The translations under genes and the position numbers were made by a program. A stretch of 64,000 nt of DNA from Pedobacter sp. N36a (GTDB lineage: Bacteria > Bacteroidota > Bacteroidia > Sphingobacteriales > Sphingobacteriaceae). Positions 16,028 to 23,681 of this stretch are shown piece after piece (positions within the stretch are counted from its first letter, which is position 1; every line of letters starts with the position of its first letter). The notes below the pieces were generated by a model that ran no database searches, was not told the DNA's origin, and was given only the letters and a program-made list of their open reading frames with translations. The DNA lies in NCBI RefSeq assembly GCF_014472395.1, contig NZ_JACSZW010000002.1:1-64000 (forward strand), read 5' to 3'.

Positions 16028-16807
16028 ATGTTTAAGCTACCTTACTTAGAGATTTGTGCTGAAATTTTCGATAGAAAATATAAAAACAGACTGCTGCAAA
16101 AGCTGGACATTAAACAGCATAAATGTATCCATGTTTCCATTGCAGCGCTAAATGAAAATCTGGTGGGTCATGAATTGAAAAAAGTCTGGCGGGAAGGATT
16201 TTCATTATTTTTTCAATTCAAGAATTATTCGGTTTTGGAAATCAACTTATCAATTGCGGCAGAATTTGAAATGAGGCTGCAAAATCAGGAGGTCACTGCT
16301 GGGTTATTAGCGCTTAGCTTTAGCGGAGGACAAATTCTTAGTGTCAAGGATCGTCAACAAATGAGTAGGTTTAATCTGAACCCAGTTCCTTTGACTATTC
16401 CTGATGTTTTGTCTAAGGAAATGTCTGTGGATTTCCTCATTACCTTGTTTTCCGAAACAGAAGTGGAGATCAAATCCCTATTGATTGATCAGGAAGTAAT
16501 CAGAGGAATCGATCAATCTTATGCCGACGAAATTCTTTGGTTTGCTAATATTTCTCCTTTTTCAATTGTAAGTAGCATTCCAAATGCTGAAGTCAAAATA
16601 CTTCATAAAACAATTAAGTACGTTTTACAGGATGTGATCAAGCAAGCAAGGAAGTTAGACTTGTTCAACAATAGGCAAAAAGGCATTGATTTATTGATGA
16701 TTCATAATGCCAAGAAAAAGTATAGTCCAACAGGGAAGGTGATTAAAATGAAAAGAGATCATCATATCACAACCTATTACACCGATGAGCAAACGCTTTA
16801 TGTATAA
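16028..16807 (+). CDS. Formamidopyrimidine-DNA glycosylase (Fpg/Nei) homologue lacking the catalytic residues
   Basis: A 259-aa protein with the two-domain Fpg/Nei layout. The N-terminus MFKLPYLEI aligns with the family's MPELPxxE. ALNENLVGHELKKVWREGFSLFFQF (40-64) aligns with the region carrying the beta-hairpin lysine. IDQEVIRGIDQSYADEILWFANISPFS aligns with the helix-two-turn-helix, and the C-terminal KYSPTGKVI...TTYYTDEQTLYV aligns with the zincless end seen in some Bacteroidota homologues. The catalytic set is gone: Pro2 is Phe, Glu3 is Lys, and the hairpin Lys is Phe58. There are no zinc-finger cysteines. It should not be an active glycosylase/lyase; DNA or lesion binding without cutting is one possibility. 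It stands alone, divergent from the two-component genes. Confidence 0.75.
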   Translation: MFKLPYLEICAEIFDRKYKNRLLQKLDIKQHKCIHVSIAALNENLVGHELKKVWREGFSLFFQFKNYSVLEINLSIAAEFEMRLQNQEVTAGLLALSFSGGQILSVKDRQQMSRFNLNPVPLTIPDVLSKEMSVDFLITLFSETEVEIKSLLIDQEVIRGIDQSYADEILWFANISPFSIVSSIPNAEVKILHKTIKYVLQDVIKQARKLDLFNNRQKGIDLLMIHNAKKKYSPTGKVIKMKRDHHITTYYTDEQTLYV

Positions 16808-16826
16808 ATTTTTCATTAATCCTATG

Positions 16827-16896
16827 TTCTGAGCTTCTGGGAAAGCTAAATTGAGCCCTACAGTAAAATTCGCCCAGCTTATTTTGGTTAATTTTG
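16827..16896 (+). promoter_or_regulatory. Promoter/operator module, copy 1, upstream of the AraC regulator
   Basis: Three direct half-sites at 22-bp pitch: GAGCTTCT (16831), GAGCCCTA (16853) and CAGCTTAT (16875). They are followed by TAATTTTG (16889-16896), a match to the Bacteroidota -7 element TAnnTTTG. The layout repeats almost exactly at 17758-17826. AraC-type proteins bind direct repeats about two helical turns apart. The regulator's ATG is at 16925. Confidence 0.6.
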
Positions 16897-16924
16897 TCTA
16901 TCTTAATACGTATTGGGCATTATT

Positions 16925-17746
16925 ATGGAACAGCCAGAAAAACTTAAAACCATCAACTACTCAGGTATATTCCTATCCTGCTTTTCTGATTACAGCGAAA
17001 AGTGCGTCCACGCTACACCAGAACACGTTCTTTTGTATTTATATTCAGGAGAGCAAATTGTAGAAGACAGAAATAAAACGATCACCATCCAGGCAGGAGA
17101 ATGTGCGTTTATTAGAAGGAACCATAGGTTGCTGATGTACAAGAATAGCAAGGGAGATGAATTGTACAAAGGTATATCCTTAACATTTAACCGCAGTTTA
17201 CTGCGCGAATTCTACAGTAGGATAAACAAGGGGGATATTCCTAAGAAAGTAATGGTTTCACAAGATAACGTTTTCATGATGGAGCAAAAAGCTGACATTA
17301 ACAGTCTGTTCCAGTCATTAAATCCCTATTTTGAGGAGGGGCTGAAGCCATCGGATGGCGTAGCTAAATTAAAGTTACAAGAAGGGATTTATGCCCTGCT
17401 GAATGCCTCTGATATTTATTTTCCAATGCTGTTCGACTTTACCGAACCCTGGAAAATTGACATCCTGGAATTTCTTAATGAAAATTACATGGATGATCTC
17501 TCCATGGAACAGATTGCTGCTTATACCGGTCGGAGCCTTGCGACGTTCAAAAGAGATTTTAAAAAAATAAGTACGCTTAGTCCTCAAAAATGGCTGATCA
17601 AAAAACGCTTGGAAACTGCCTATGTTAAACTAAAGGAAGAAGGAAGAAAAGTACAGGATGTATATGTGGAGGTGGGCTTTAAAAATCCTTCTCATTTCTC
17701 TACCGTGTTCAAAAAGCAGTACGGATTTTCCCCTACAGAGCTCTGA
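16925..17746 (+). CDS. AraC-family transcriptional regulator
   Basis: A 273-aa regulator with an N-terminal cupin-like ligand domain (about 1-150; GECAFIRRNHRLLMY) and a C-terminal AraC double helix-turn-helix (about 175-273; MEQIAAYTGRSLATFKRDFKKI and VYVEVGFKNPSHFSTVFKKQYGFSPTEL). The longest frame begins at a TTG (16913). The ATG at 16925 (MEQPEKLK) is the better start and sits 29 bp after the candidate -7 element. The gene is flanked on both sides by the same operator module, so it very likely controls its own promoter and one reading away downstream. The ligand is unknown. The two DoxX-like genes downstream are on the opposite strand. Confidence 0.9.
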   Translation: MEQPEKLKTINYSGIFLSCFSDYSEKCVHATPEHVLLYLYSGEQIVEDRNKTITIQAGECAFIRRNHRLLMYKNSKGDELYKGISLTFNRSLLREFYSRINKGDIPKKVMVSQDNVFMMEQKADINSLFQSLNPYFEEGLKPSDGVAKLKLQEGIYALLNASDIYFPMLFDFTEPWKIDILEFLNENYMDDLSMEQIAAYTGRSLATFKRDFKKISTLSPQKWLIKKRLETAYVKLKEEGRKVQDVYVEVGFKNPSHFSTVFKKQYGFSPTEL

Positions 17747-17757
17747 AATGTCATAAA

Positions 17758-17826
17758 ATCTGAGCTTCTCAGAATAAACAATTGAGCTCCTCACTAAGGT
17801 TAATCCGGAGCTTCCTATTAATTTTG
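17758..17826 (+). promoter_or_regulatory. Promoter/operator module, copy 2, downstream of the AraC regulator
   Basis: Half-sites GAGCTTCT (17762), GAGCTCCT (17784) and GAGCTTCC (17808) are followed by TAATTTTG (17819-17826). Copy 1 shares the order, the 22-bp spacing of the first two sites and the distance to TAATTTTG within 2 bp. It points rightward into 120 bp that hold no intact gene, only short frames. Confidence 0.6.
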
Positions 17827-17830
17827 CTTT

Positions 17831-17955
17831 ATGAAAAAAGCAATGAAAGAAGTCGTACGAGAACCTGTCCAGCGCGTGCCTTCTTTATTGCTATAACCTA
17901 AACTATGGACCAGTAGCGTTTCCTTCTGCTGTTAGAAAACGAATGATGATTACCT
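17831..17955 (+). pseudogene. Short remnant after operator copy 2
   Basis: The only frames here are a 21-codon ORF from 17831 (MKKAMKEVVREPVQRVPSLL...) and, in another frame, a stretch reading NLNYGPVAFPSAVRKRMM up to a stop near 17955. They look like the two ends of a gene that has been deleted or frameshifted. I could not name the family. Since a complete AraC-type promoter points at it, the decayed gene was probably the regulator's target. Low confidence. Confidence 0.3.
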
Positions 17956-18291
17956 AAGTCCTATCGTTTGAATGCATATGTATAAATTTAATAACAAAAA
18001 AATAAAGGAGGGTATTGATTCCCAAAAGCCATCCTTCATTTTTAGACGAATGCAAAATCCGATCAGCATCAATAATGACAATCCCCCCGAGGCAATGATC
18101 AATGCCGGTTGCCAGGCAAATCCGACAAGCAATCCTGCACCGCCAAGCAGTTGCAGGAAGCCAATAAGTTTCCTGAACTTATCCAGGCCATAACGATAAA
18201 ATTCCTCCTTCATACCGGAATTGAGCAAACAGGAGATACCATAAAATAGAAAAGAAACGGCAGAAGCGAGAATTAAGATATTTAGCAGCAT
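17950..18291 (-). CDS. DoxX-like small membrane protein (second of pair)
   Basis: A 113-aa protein with four predicted membrane helices. The pattern LILASAVSFLFYGISCLLNSGMKEEFYRYGL followed by KLIGFLQLLGGAGLLVGF is typical of DoxX-like proteins. A longer frame opens at 18411, but its first 40 residues overlap the neighbouring gene and look non-coding, so I start at the ATG at 18291, 5 bp after the upstream stop. The paired DoxX-like arrangement is frequent in Bacteroidota. The molecular function is uncertain; some relatives take part in redox or detoxification complexes. It is the last gene of a four-gene small membrane-protein run. Confidence 0.8.
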   Translation of the reverse strand: MLLNILILASAVSFLFYGISCLLNSGMKEEFYRYGLDKFRKLIGFLQLLGGAGLLVGFAWQPALIIASGGLSLLMLIGFCIRLKMKDGFWESIPSFIFLLLNLYICIQTIGLR

Positions 18292-18296
18292 ACAAA

Positions 18297-18641
18297 TTAG
18301 ATTACCCCTGAACCTACTCCGGCTACAAACAGCGACAGCATCAATAATAGCAATGATGGAACAAACTTCTGCCAGGGGTTTCTGACTTTTAAATGTGCTG
18401 CCTGTGCGCATAACATCAGTCCAGCCATCAAAAGGGCAGGCAGCGGCACTAAGGCGGTATACCAGATACCGGTAATAAGAAGCGTCGACAGGGCTATTTT
18501 GGCGGCTCCCACCATATTTCTTAACAGGTCTGGAATACCATACTGTTTAAACTCTTTGACAATGTTATCATACCGGAATATCCATACGTAGGTAACGGAT
18601 ATGGCTATAATGAGCTGGGCATACATTGAAGTGGTTTGCAT
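18297..18641 (-). CDS. DoxX-like small membrane protein (first of pair)
   Basis: A 114-aa protein with four membrane helices. WIFRYDNIVKEFKQYGIPDLLRNMVGAAKIALSTLLITGIW fits the DoxX-like family and resembles its neighbour in layout: a helix, a short loop ending in YG, then the second helix. The two are therefore probably paralogues or subunits of one complex. It lies 33 bp after the 36-aa ORF and 5 bp before the second DoxX-like gene. Function not known from sequence. Confidence 0.8.
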   Translation of the reverse strand: MQTTSMYAQLIIAISVTYVWIFRYDNIVKEFKQYGIPDLLRNMVGAAKIALSTLLITGIWYTALVPLPALLMAGLMLCAQAAHLKVRNPWQKFVPSLLLLMLSLFVAGVGSGVI

Positions 18642-18674
18642 ATAAGAATTGCTTAAGATAGTTCAAGAACGGGG

Positions 18675-18785
18675 TTAATTTTTAGGATTTTGCTGGTTTT
18701 TTTGCGAGACGAATAAACCCCAGGCAAAGCCCACGTATAATACGATTACAATGACCGTAAGAAGGATTAGATCTAAGTTTTCCAT
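18675..18785 (-). CDS. 36-aa single-pass membrane protein
   Basis: Short ORF starting MENLDLILLTVIVIVLYVGF with one clear membrane helix (about 6-26) and a polar tail rich in K, N and Q. Its ATG comes 1 nt after the stop of the upstream 58-aa ORF, a spacing typical of translational coupling. The hydrophobicity pattern and the tight packing support it as real. No family recognised. Confidence 0.6.
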   Translation of the reverse strand: MENLDLILLTVIVIVLYVGFAWGLFVSQKNQQNPKN

Positions 18786-18786
18786 T

Positions 18787-18963
18787 TTAGTTTTTCTTTT
18801 TAAGGTTGAGGTAGATCAGTAAGCCGATCATGGTTGGAGGCCAAAGACCTATAAAAATGGCGCGGTCATGGTCTTTCAGGATGATGTAATAGTACTCCGA
18901 TACAAATATGATGGCGACAGTCATCATCAAAATGGCGAATTCGATTTTTGAAAATTTATTCAT
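18787..18963 (-). CDS. 58-aa small membrane protein
   Basis: Short ORF starting MNKFSKIEFAILMMTVAIIF. It has two predicted membrane helices (about 7-23 and 37-52) joined by a polar loop with KDHDR, and ends in KKKN. It is the first of four minus-strand small membrane-protein genes (58 aa, 36 aa, DoxX-like, DoxX-like), with a 1-nt gap to the next start. The spacing and the membrane topology suggest a small membrane complex or a regulatory set. No family recognised. Confidence 0.6.
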   Translation of the reverse strand: MNKFSKIEFAILMMTVAIIFVSEYYYIILKDHDRAIFIGLWPPTMIGLLIYLNLKKKN

Positions 18964-19649
18964 GGGTTTAAAAATTTAGTTACACTCAAGGCTGGCTACA
19001 GACTTCATTGCCGGTAGAAAATAAAGGAAATGGTATAAGAAACCCCCCTAAAGAGGCAAGTAGGATAGTAATGGGATCAGCAAGGAAAATAAAAAAGCGA
19101 GCAGGTTCATAAGTGCCTGGTTGTGAAAGACGTCAGGGCTTAATCAGGCCCGGTACAAATGAATTGATTAGAGAAGTATCAAAGTTATTGTATTAGTTTA
19201 TTAATTTAGTGATAATTTCTCAGTAATGCCTTATTTAAATTTAATAGGTAATTGCCAGTACCTCATCTGACAGTTGGGTGCTGGTTATAAGGTAGATGGC
19301 GGTTCCTCTTCAATTTTATTCCAGCCTTTTCAGCTTAAAGCTTTTTTCTACAAGTTTAAAATAAGTTCCTTTTTCTCTTTATTTTTTTACTCTTGTTTGC
19401 ATCAATTGTGCCACTTTTTAATGTTTGAGAAAAAAAGCTGGTATTGGAAGTTATATTTTCATAATTGATACCCTGTGGTTCCTGAAGCGCATAAATATAT
19501 TTTCGATAAATTTTAATAGAATTAATGCTTTTGAGCTGGTATGTGGTTTGTATAGTACGATGTCGTGATGGTAGATGATGAAATAGAGATCTTGAGCTAT
19601 TCCTTACCCGAATATTTGAAAATATCAATGATTTACCAGTTAAAATAAG
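18964..19649. other. Noncoding region upstream of the small membrane-protein operon and the hybrid kinase
   Basis: No convincing gene of normal size. It holds a 20-codon hydrophobic minus-strand ORF (19048-19110, MNLLAFLFSLLIPLLSYLPL) that could be a leader peptide or chance. A 27-codon plus-strand ORF (19568-19648) reads MVDDEIEILSYSLPEYLK, like the beginning of a response regulator, and ends just before the kinase start. The 64- and 90-aa frames at 19274-19628 are low-complexity and not accepted. Confidence 0.5.
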
Positions 19650-21449
19650 ATGGAATTTTTGGGAACCAATATGACAAGATTTTTAGAGAAATTTAAAGCA
19701 ATCCGCAACAATGAAGTGGGGCTGCTCAACCGAGGAAGAATCGCCATTCTTGTCCAATTGCTGATTGCTTTTTCTGTACAGAGCATTGTATTGTTGATCA
19801 TTTATTCCTTTCAGGAACCTAATATCTTAGTGTATAGAAACAGTTTATTATTGCTGCTGTTGATCCTGGGTCTGATCCTGCTATATAAGCAGGTTTCCTG
19901 GAAAAAGGTAGGGCATTATTTTATCTTTTGCCTGACTTGCTTTATTTGGTCGAACCTGTTCTTACTGCAGGAAGGAATAAATATAGTGACCCTGCAGTAT
20001 GTGCTGATTATTATATCAGGTGGTTATTATATCCTTGGATTTCGATGGGGATTGGTCTACTCCCTAGTCAACGCCCTTTCTGTTGTGGCCTTGTTTTTCA
20101 TCAAAGAATTTACTCAAATTGACCTCTGGGTTGGCAACCAGTCCATCAGTTTTTATGAGTATAGTTTCGCCTTAGTGTTTAACTTTTTACTGCTGATTTT
20201 TATCCACCATTACTTTTTTCGGGCATTTAAGAAAACCAGTCGTAAGGAACGGTTGCTGAATGCTGACCTGAAAAATTCGCTGCTTTCGGCAGAAAAAATG
20301 GCTGCAGCGAAAACTAATTTCCTGGCAACCATGTCTCATGAACTTCGTACTCCTTTAAATGCAGTGATCGGGATGACCAACATTTTATTAGAAGATCATC
20401 CCAGTGCTCGTCAAAAGGAAAATCTGGAGATCTTAAGTTTCTCAGCAGAAAACCTGATGTCGACCATTAATGACATCCTGAGTTTTAATCGGCTGGATGC
20501 TGGAATGGAACAGCTGGAAAATGCAAGTTTTAGTCTGGAACGTTTGCTGAGCAATGTGCATGGGGCGCTAAAACTGCGAGTTTTAAATAGTGATTTGGCC
20601 TTTGAACTGGAGATGGATGAACAGATTAAGGGCATGCTGGTGATTGGAGACCAGATCAGGCTGGCCCAGATATTTTTTAACCTGGTCGGAAATGCCATCA
20701 AATTTACACCCAGGGGATTTGTTAAAATCAGGGCGATGGTCCTGAATACTGATTCAGCTGGGCTAAGGATTCGCTTTGAAATTGAAGATTCCGGAATCGG
20801 AATTCCTGAACTGCAGCAAGATCGTGTTTTTGAGCCTTATTTTCGCGCCGAACACCATACTTCCGATCAATTTCAGGGAACTGGTCTTGGTTTAAGTATT
20901 GCCCGCAGGCTGGTGGATCTCCATGGAGGTGTTTTGAACTTTAAATCCGAACATGGGCAAGGGACCTTATTTAGTTTTGAATTGACCTTTCCTGAGCTCA
21001 TGAACGAGGGGTTGAAAGACGATAGCATGTCCGAGGAGTTGAGTACTAAAATTGAGCACTTGAGGATTTTGATCGCCGAGGATAATCCTGTAAATGTAAT
21101 GGTGCTCCAGAAAACTTTGACCAGATGGGGACTACTTGCTGATGTGGCGGAAAATGGACAGCTCGCACTGAATGCAGTGTTAGCAAAAACCTATGATCTA
21201 ATATTTATGGACATTAATATGCCTGTGATGAGTGGTTTTGAAGCTAGTAAACAGATTCGAGAGCTGAGCGATCCACAAAAAAACAAGGTCTGTATCATTG
21301 CATTGACCGCTTCTATAGGGATGTCCTTAGAGGAGCATCCCGAGCTTCGGTATCTGGATGATTTTTTACTGAAACCATTTTCTGTCGAACAGCTCAAATC
21401 AAAGCTGGAGCAGAGCGCCAGGATGGGACATAGTAATTATCAGGTTTAA
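19650..21449 (+). CDS. Hybrid sensor histidine kinase with receiver domain
   Basis: A 599-aa membrane kinase. About six or seven hydrophobic helices occupy residues 30-190, with no large periplasmic sensor. Next come the HisKA helix with phosphoacceptor His230 (FLATMSHELRTPLNAVIGM) and a HATPase_c domain (FFNLVGNAIKFTPRG; GTGLGLSIARRL). A C-terminal receiver (RILIAEDNPVNVMVLQKTL; FMDINMPVMSG; LLKPF) follows. It resembles ArcB/BarA-type hybrid kinases with a membrane-embedded input. No HPt protein or output regulator is adjacent, so the phosphorelay partner is elsewhere. The stop overlaps the convergent Omp85-type gene by 4 bp. An alternative start is the ATG at 19671. Confidence 0.9.
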   Translation: MEFLGTNMTRFLEKFKAIRNNEVGLLNRGRIAILVQLLIAFSVQSIVLLIIYSFQEPNILVYRNSLLLLLLILGLILLYKQVSWKKVGHYFIFCLTCFIWSNLFLLQEGINIVTLQYVLIIISGGYYILGFRWGLVYSLVNALSVVALFFIKEFTQIDLWVGNQSISFYEYSFALVFNFLLLIFIHHYFFRAFKKTSRKERLLNADLKNSLLSAEKMAAAKTNFLATMSHELRTPLNAVIGMTNILLEDHPSARQKENLEILSFSAENLMSTINDILSFNRLDAGMEQLENASFSLERLLSNVHGALKLRVLNSDLAFELEMDEQIKGMLVIGDQIRLAQIFFNLVGNAIKFTPRGFVKIRAMVLNTDSAGLRIRFEIEDSGIGIPELQQDRVFEPYFRAEHHTSDQFQGTGLGLSIARRLVDLHGGVLNFKSEHGQGTLFSFELTFPELMNEGLKDDSMSEELSTKIEHLRILIAEDNPVNVMVLQKTLTRWGLLADVAENGQLALNAVLAKTYDLIFMDINMPVMSGFEASKQIRELSDPQKNKVCIIALTASIGMSLEEHPELRYLDDFLLKPFSVEQLKSKLEQSARMGHSNYQV

Positions 21450-22687
21450 AATGCCTCTCCAAGGTTAAAGGAGATATTTTTGTAACCTTTACTCATCCCA
21501 TAGTCAACGCCAATATTGGTATTCGATCCTTTATTAAATTTCAGGCGGAGTCCCGTTCCTGCCGCTGGTTTCCAGGAAGAAAATAAGTGCTGTCCTCCGC
21601 TAACGCCAACACTATTGACATTGGCAAATACCACAAATCCAACCAGGCCATTGCTGGTGATGTCACGTCTGTATTCGCTTTCCAGGTATAAAAGGCTTCT
21701 TCCTCTATAACGGTTCTGATCTATCCCTCTTGCCGAACGGTTATAGGGATCCCAGCCTGTACTTGGTAAATCAAGGTATGGAGTTTTAGCATCCAATGCA
21801 GTCCAGAAATAAGACCAGAAGGCAAGGGTATTTTGCTGATTTTGGTTTTCCTTGTTCATGGAAATGTATTTCCTCACATCCAGGTATAAGGACCTCCAGG
21901 TGTTGTTACTGCCCAAATAAGTAGGATTGATGCGGTATACCAGGTTTGCGTATATTCCAGGCATCGGATTTATCGCATTACTGCGCGTATCATAAACCAG
22001 GTTTAAACTCAGACCCGAGGAAACCGAATTACTGCCTGTTCCATATTTATAACCGGTATAATTGGCAAGATCTATATCTGCATTTTCAGGTTTAATGTTA
22101 AATCGATAATCCAGATTATAACCCAGTCCGGCGTAAAAGTAGGGGCGGATCCGCTTCAATGCATTCTGATAAAAACGGATGTACTTATAATCTAGCAGGA
22201 CTTTTTCCTCTTCAGCGCGTTTAGTACCTAAGCCCCAGGTATATTGAGGATATACTAAGAAACGAGTATCTCCCTGTATCAGCCAGGTATTATCCGGAAG
22301 CCAGATGTTATTGCGTATAGGCAGGCCAAAGCGGCTGCCAAAGTTCCAGTAAGGCGTAAAAGTTGCGGTGGATAGGTTGGTAGTCGCCTTTGGGCCAAGA
22401 TACACTGCAGCCGTCGTACTGGTGATCAAAGCTCTGCCGGATCCCCCTGGCACGGTTGCACCAACAGGCAATATGGAGAAGTAAACGTGTTTTCCCTTTT
22501 CCTCCTTTATTTTTCCGGGCTTAATGTTAAAAATAGATTTGGCCACATCAATCAAGTCTCTTTGTTTGGCGGTATCGAGAACCTGGTTGTTTTCCGGAAG
22601 TACATTTCCGGCATTTTGCGCATGAACACAAAAGGGGAACAGCAGCAGCATTAAGAAAATATTAAAGTAAGGTTTTAAATGTATCAT
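21446..22687 (-). CDS. BamA/TamA-like outer-membrane barrel protein (Omp85 C-terminal domain)
   Basis: A 413-aa exported protein with a signal peptide (about 1-23, ending VHAQ). The mature part reads as a surface-antigen/Omp85 barrel: GGSGRALITSTTAAVYLGPKATTNL, YFYAGLGYNLDYRF, GLSLNLVYDTRSNAINPMPGIYANLVYRI, and near the end RYRGRSLLYLESEYRRDI, which carries the R-G-R motif of the lid loop. The final strand ends in F. There are no POTRA domains, so it is not the essential BamA. Such short homologues occur in Bacteroidota next to phosphatase or stress genes; their function is unknown. Confidence 0.85.
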   Translation of the reverse strand: MIHLKPYFNIFLMLLLFPFCVHAQNAGNVLPENNQVLDTAKQRDLIDVAKSIFNIKPGKIKEEKGKHVYFSILPVGATVPGGSGRALITSTTAAVYLGPKATTNLSTATFTPYWNFGSRFGLPIRNNIWLPDNTWLIQGDTRFLVYPQYTWGLGTKRAEEEKVLLDYKYIRFYQNALKRIRPYFYAGLGYNLDYRFNIKPENADIDLANYTGYKYGTGSNSVSSGLSLNLVYDTRSNAINPMPGIYANLVYRINPTYLGSNNTWRSLYLDVRKYISMNKENQNQQNTLAFWSYFWTALDAKTPYLDLPSTGWDPYNRSARGIDQNRYRGRSLLYLESEYRRDITSNGLVGFVVFANVNSVGVSGGQHLFSSWKPAAGTGLRLKFNKGSNTNIGVDYGMSKGYKNISFNLGEAF

Positions 22688-22787
22688 AAGCAGTAAATGT
22701 GATTAAGGAATTTTGGAGAATAGCGCTTCAGCATCTTAATCAAAATCAGCAGGCAAAGATCGCTCTATTTATGGCTCAAATTCTTTT

Positions 22788-22919
22788 TTAAGAAAAACTT
22801 ATAATTTCTGGTATGGTAGCAAGCGTCTCATTCATTTTTACCAGGTACTTTTTCTTACCCGAAACTTTGAATACGGCCATGAGCTTGTCGTTTTCTTTGG
22901 ATACTTCTACACGTTCCAT
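22788..22919 (-). CDS. 43-aa hypothetical protein
   Basis: Short soluble ORF (MERVEVSKENDKLMAVFKVS at the start; ends PEIISFS). It has good codon content, charged and beta-rich character, and no overlap with other genes. It sits between the DUF2383 gene with its terminator and the Omp85-type gene. No family recognised; accepted on composition and position. Confidence 0.5.
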   Translation of the reverse strand: MERVEVSKENDKLMAVFKVSGKKKYLVKMNETLATIPEIISFS

Positions 22920-22993
22920 AAATTTTGATGATTTGCTCTTCTCTAACTGTTATTGGGATGATTTGTTTTAAAATAGTAGATTTTAAATCATAC

Positions 22994-23028
22994 AAGAAAG
23001 ATCGTTATGATAAATAACGATCTTTCTT
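22994..23028 (-). terminator. Strong terminator after the DUF2383 gene
   Basis: A perfect 15-bp stem, AAGAAAGATCGTTAT (22994-23008) with its complement (23014-23028), and a 5-nt loop. It lies 22 bp after the DUF2383 stop. The A/T pairs at the base of the stem give a T run on either strand, so it could work in both directions. Confidence 0.75.
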
Positions 23029-23050
23029 TATAGGTTCAGTTCTAAATAGA

Positions 23051-23512
23051 CTAGGAGGATACGCGATCTCTAAGTGCTTTTATTTCATTGTGAGAATCGT
23101 ATAAATCTGCTTTTTGTTCAGAGATAATATTTTTTAGGTGTACAGAAAGTCCTTCTGCTTCTAGAGCTGCTTGGTATGCTTTCTGAGCAGCATCTTCACC
23201 AGCTTCGCAGTTATTTAAAACCGTTTCACGATCGTTGCCTGTAAAAACTGCTTTTAGATCCATCCATGCTCTATATATTTTTCCTGATGTGGTCGTACTG
23301 GAAGTTTCTGCGTTACTGCCCAATACCTGCACTTCTTGTGTAAGTGTGGCTTTATGCTGTTTACTCTGTCTGATCATTTCTGAAAATAGAGATCTTAAGT
23401 CACTGTCTTGATCTGATAATTCAGAAAGCGCCTTTTCATAGCCAGCTACTCGATCGTTATTAATTTGAATGAGGTCGTTAAGGATTTCTGAGTTAATTGC
23501 TGTGTTTTCCAT
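23051..23512 (-). CDS. DUF2383 / PA2169-family four-helix-bundle protein
   Basis: A 153-aa all-helical protein. INNDRVAGYEKALSEL near the N-terminus, MIRQSKQHKATLTQEVQVLG in the middle, and AGEDAAQKAYQAALE with the closing helix fit the ferritin-like DUF2383 (PA2169) family. Acidic and His residues typical of a di-iron site are only partly obvious by eye, so metal binding is uncertain. Relatives often sit among general-stress genes, which agrees with the PRC-barrel and small membrane proteins nearby. It is a single-gene unit with its own terminator. Confidence 0.85.
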   Translation of the reverse strand: MENTAINSEILNDLIQINNDRVAGYEKALSELSDQDSDLRSLFSEMIRQSKQHKATLTQEVQVLGSNAETSSTTTSGKIYRAWMDLKAVFTGNDRETVLNNCEAGEDAAQKAYQAALEAEGLSVHLKNIISEQKADLYDSHNEIKALRDRVSS

Positions 23513-23681
23513 TTTTATAGATTTTGTTTACTAGGAATAACAGCCCTATCATTAGAAAGGTTTCATTTTAGCGTAATCCTCGAAGGGAATGGAAAGGGGG
23601 TACTTTATAAATGAAAAACTATTTTTCTGAATACTTGTTTAAGCATTAGTAATTTATAAAACGCGAATTTCCTGTACAGAC

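Noticed and set aside
18292..18411. 40-residue N-terminal extension of the second DoxX-like gene
   Set aside because: It overlaps the first DoxX-like gene in another frame and lacks membrane character; the ATG at 18291 gives the normal family length.
19274..19628. Frames of 64 aa (plus) and 90 aa (minus) before the hybrid kinase
   Set aside because: Low-complexity F/K/S-rich sequences from AT-rich DNA that overlap each other. No plausible starts or families.
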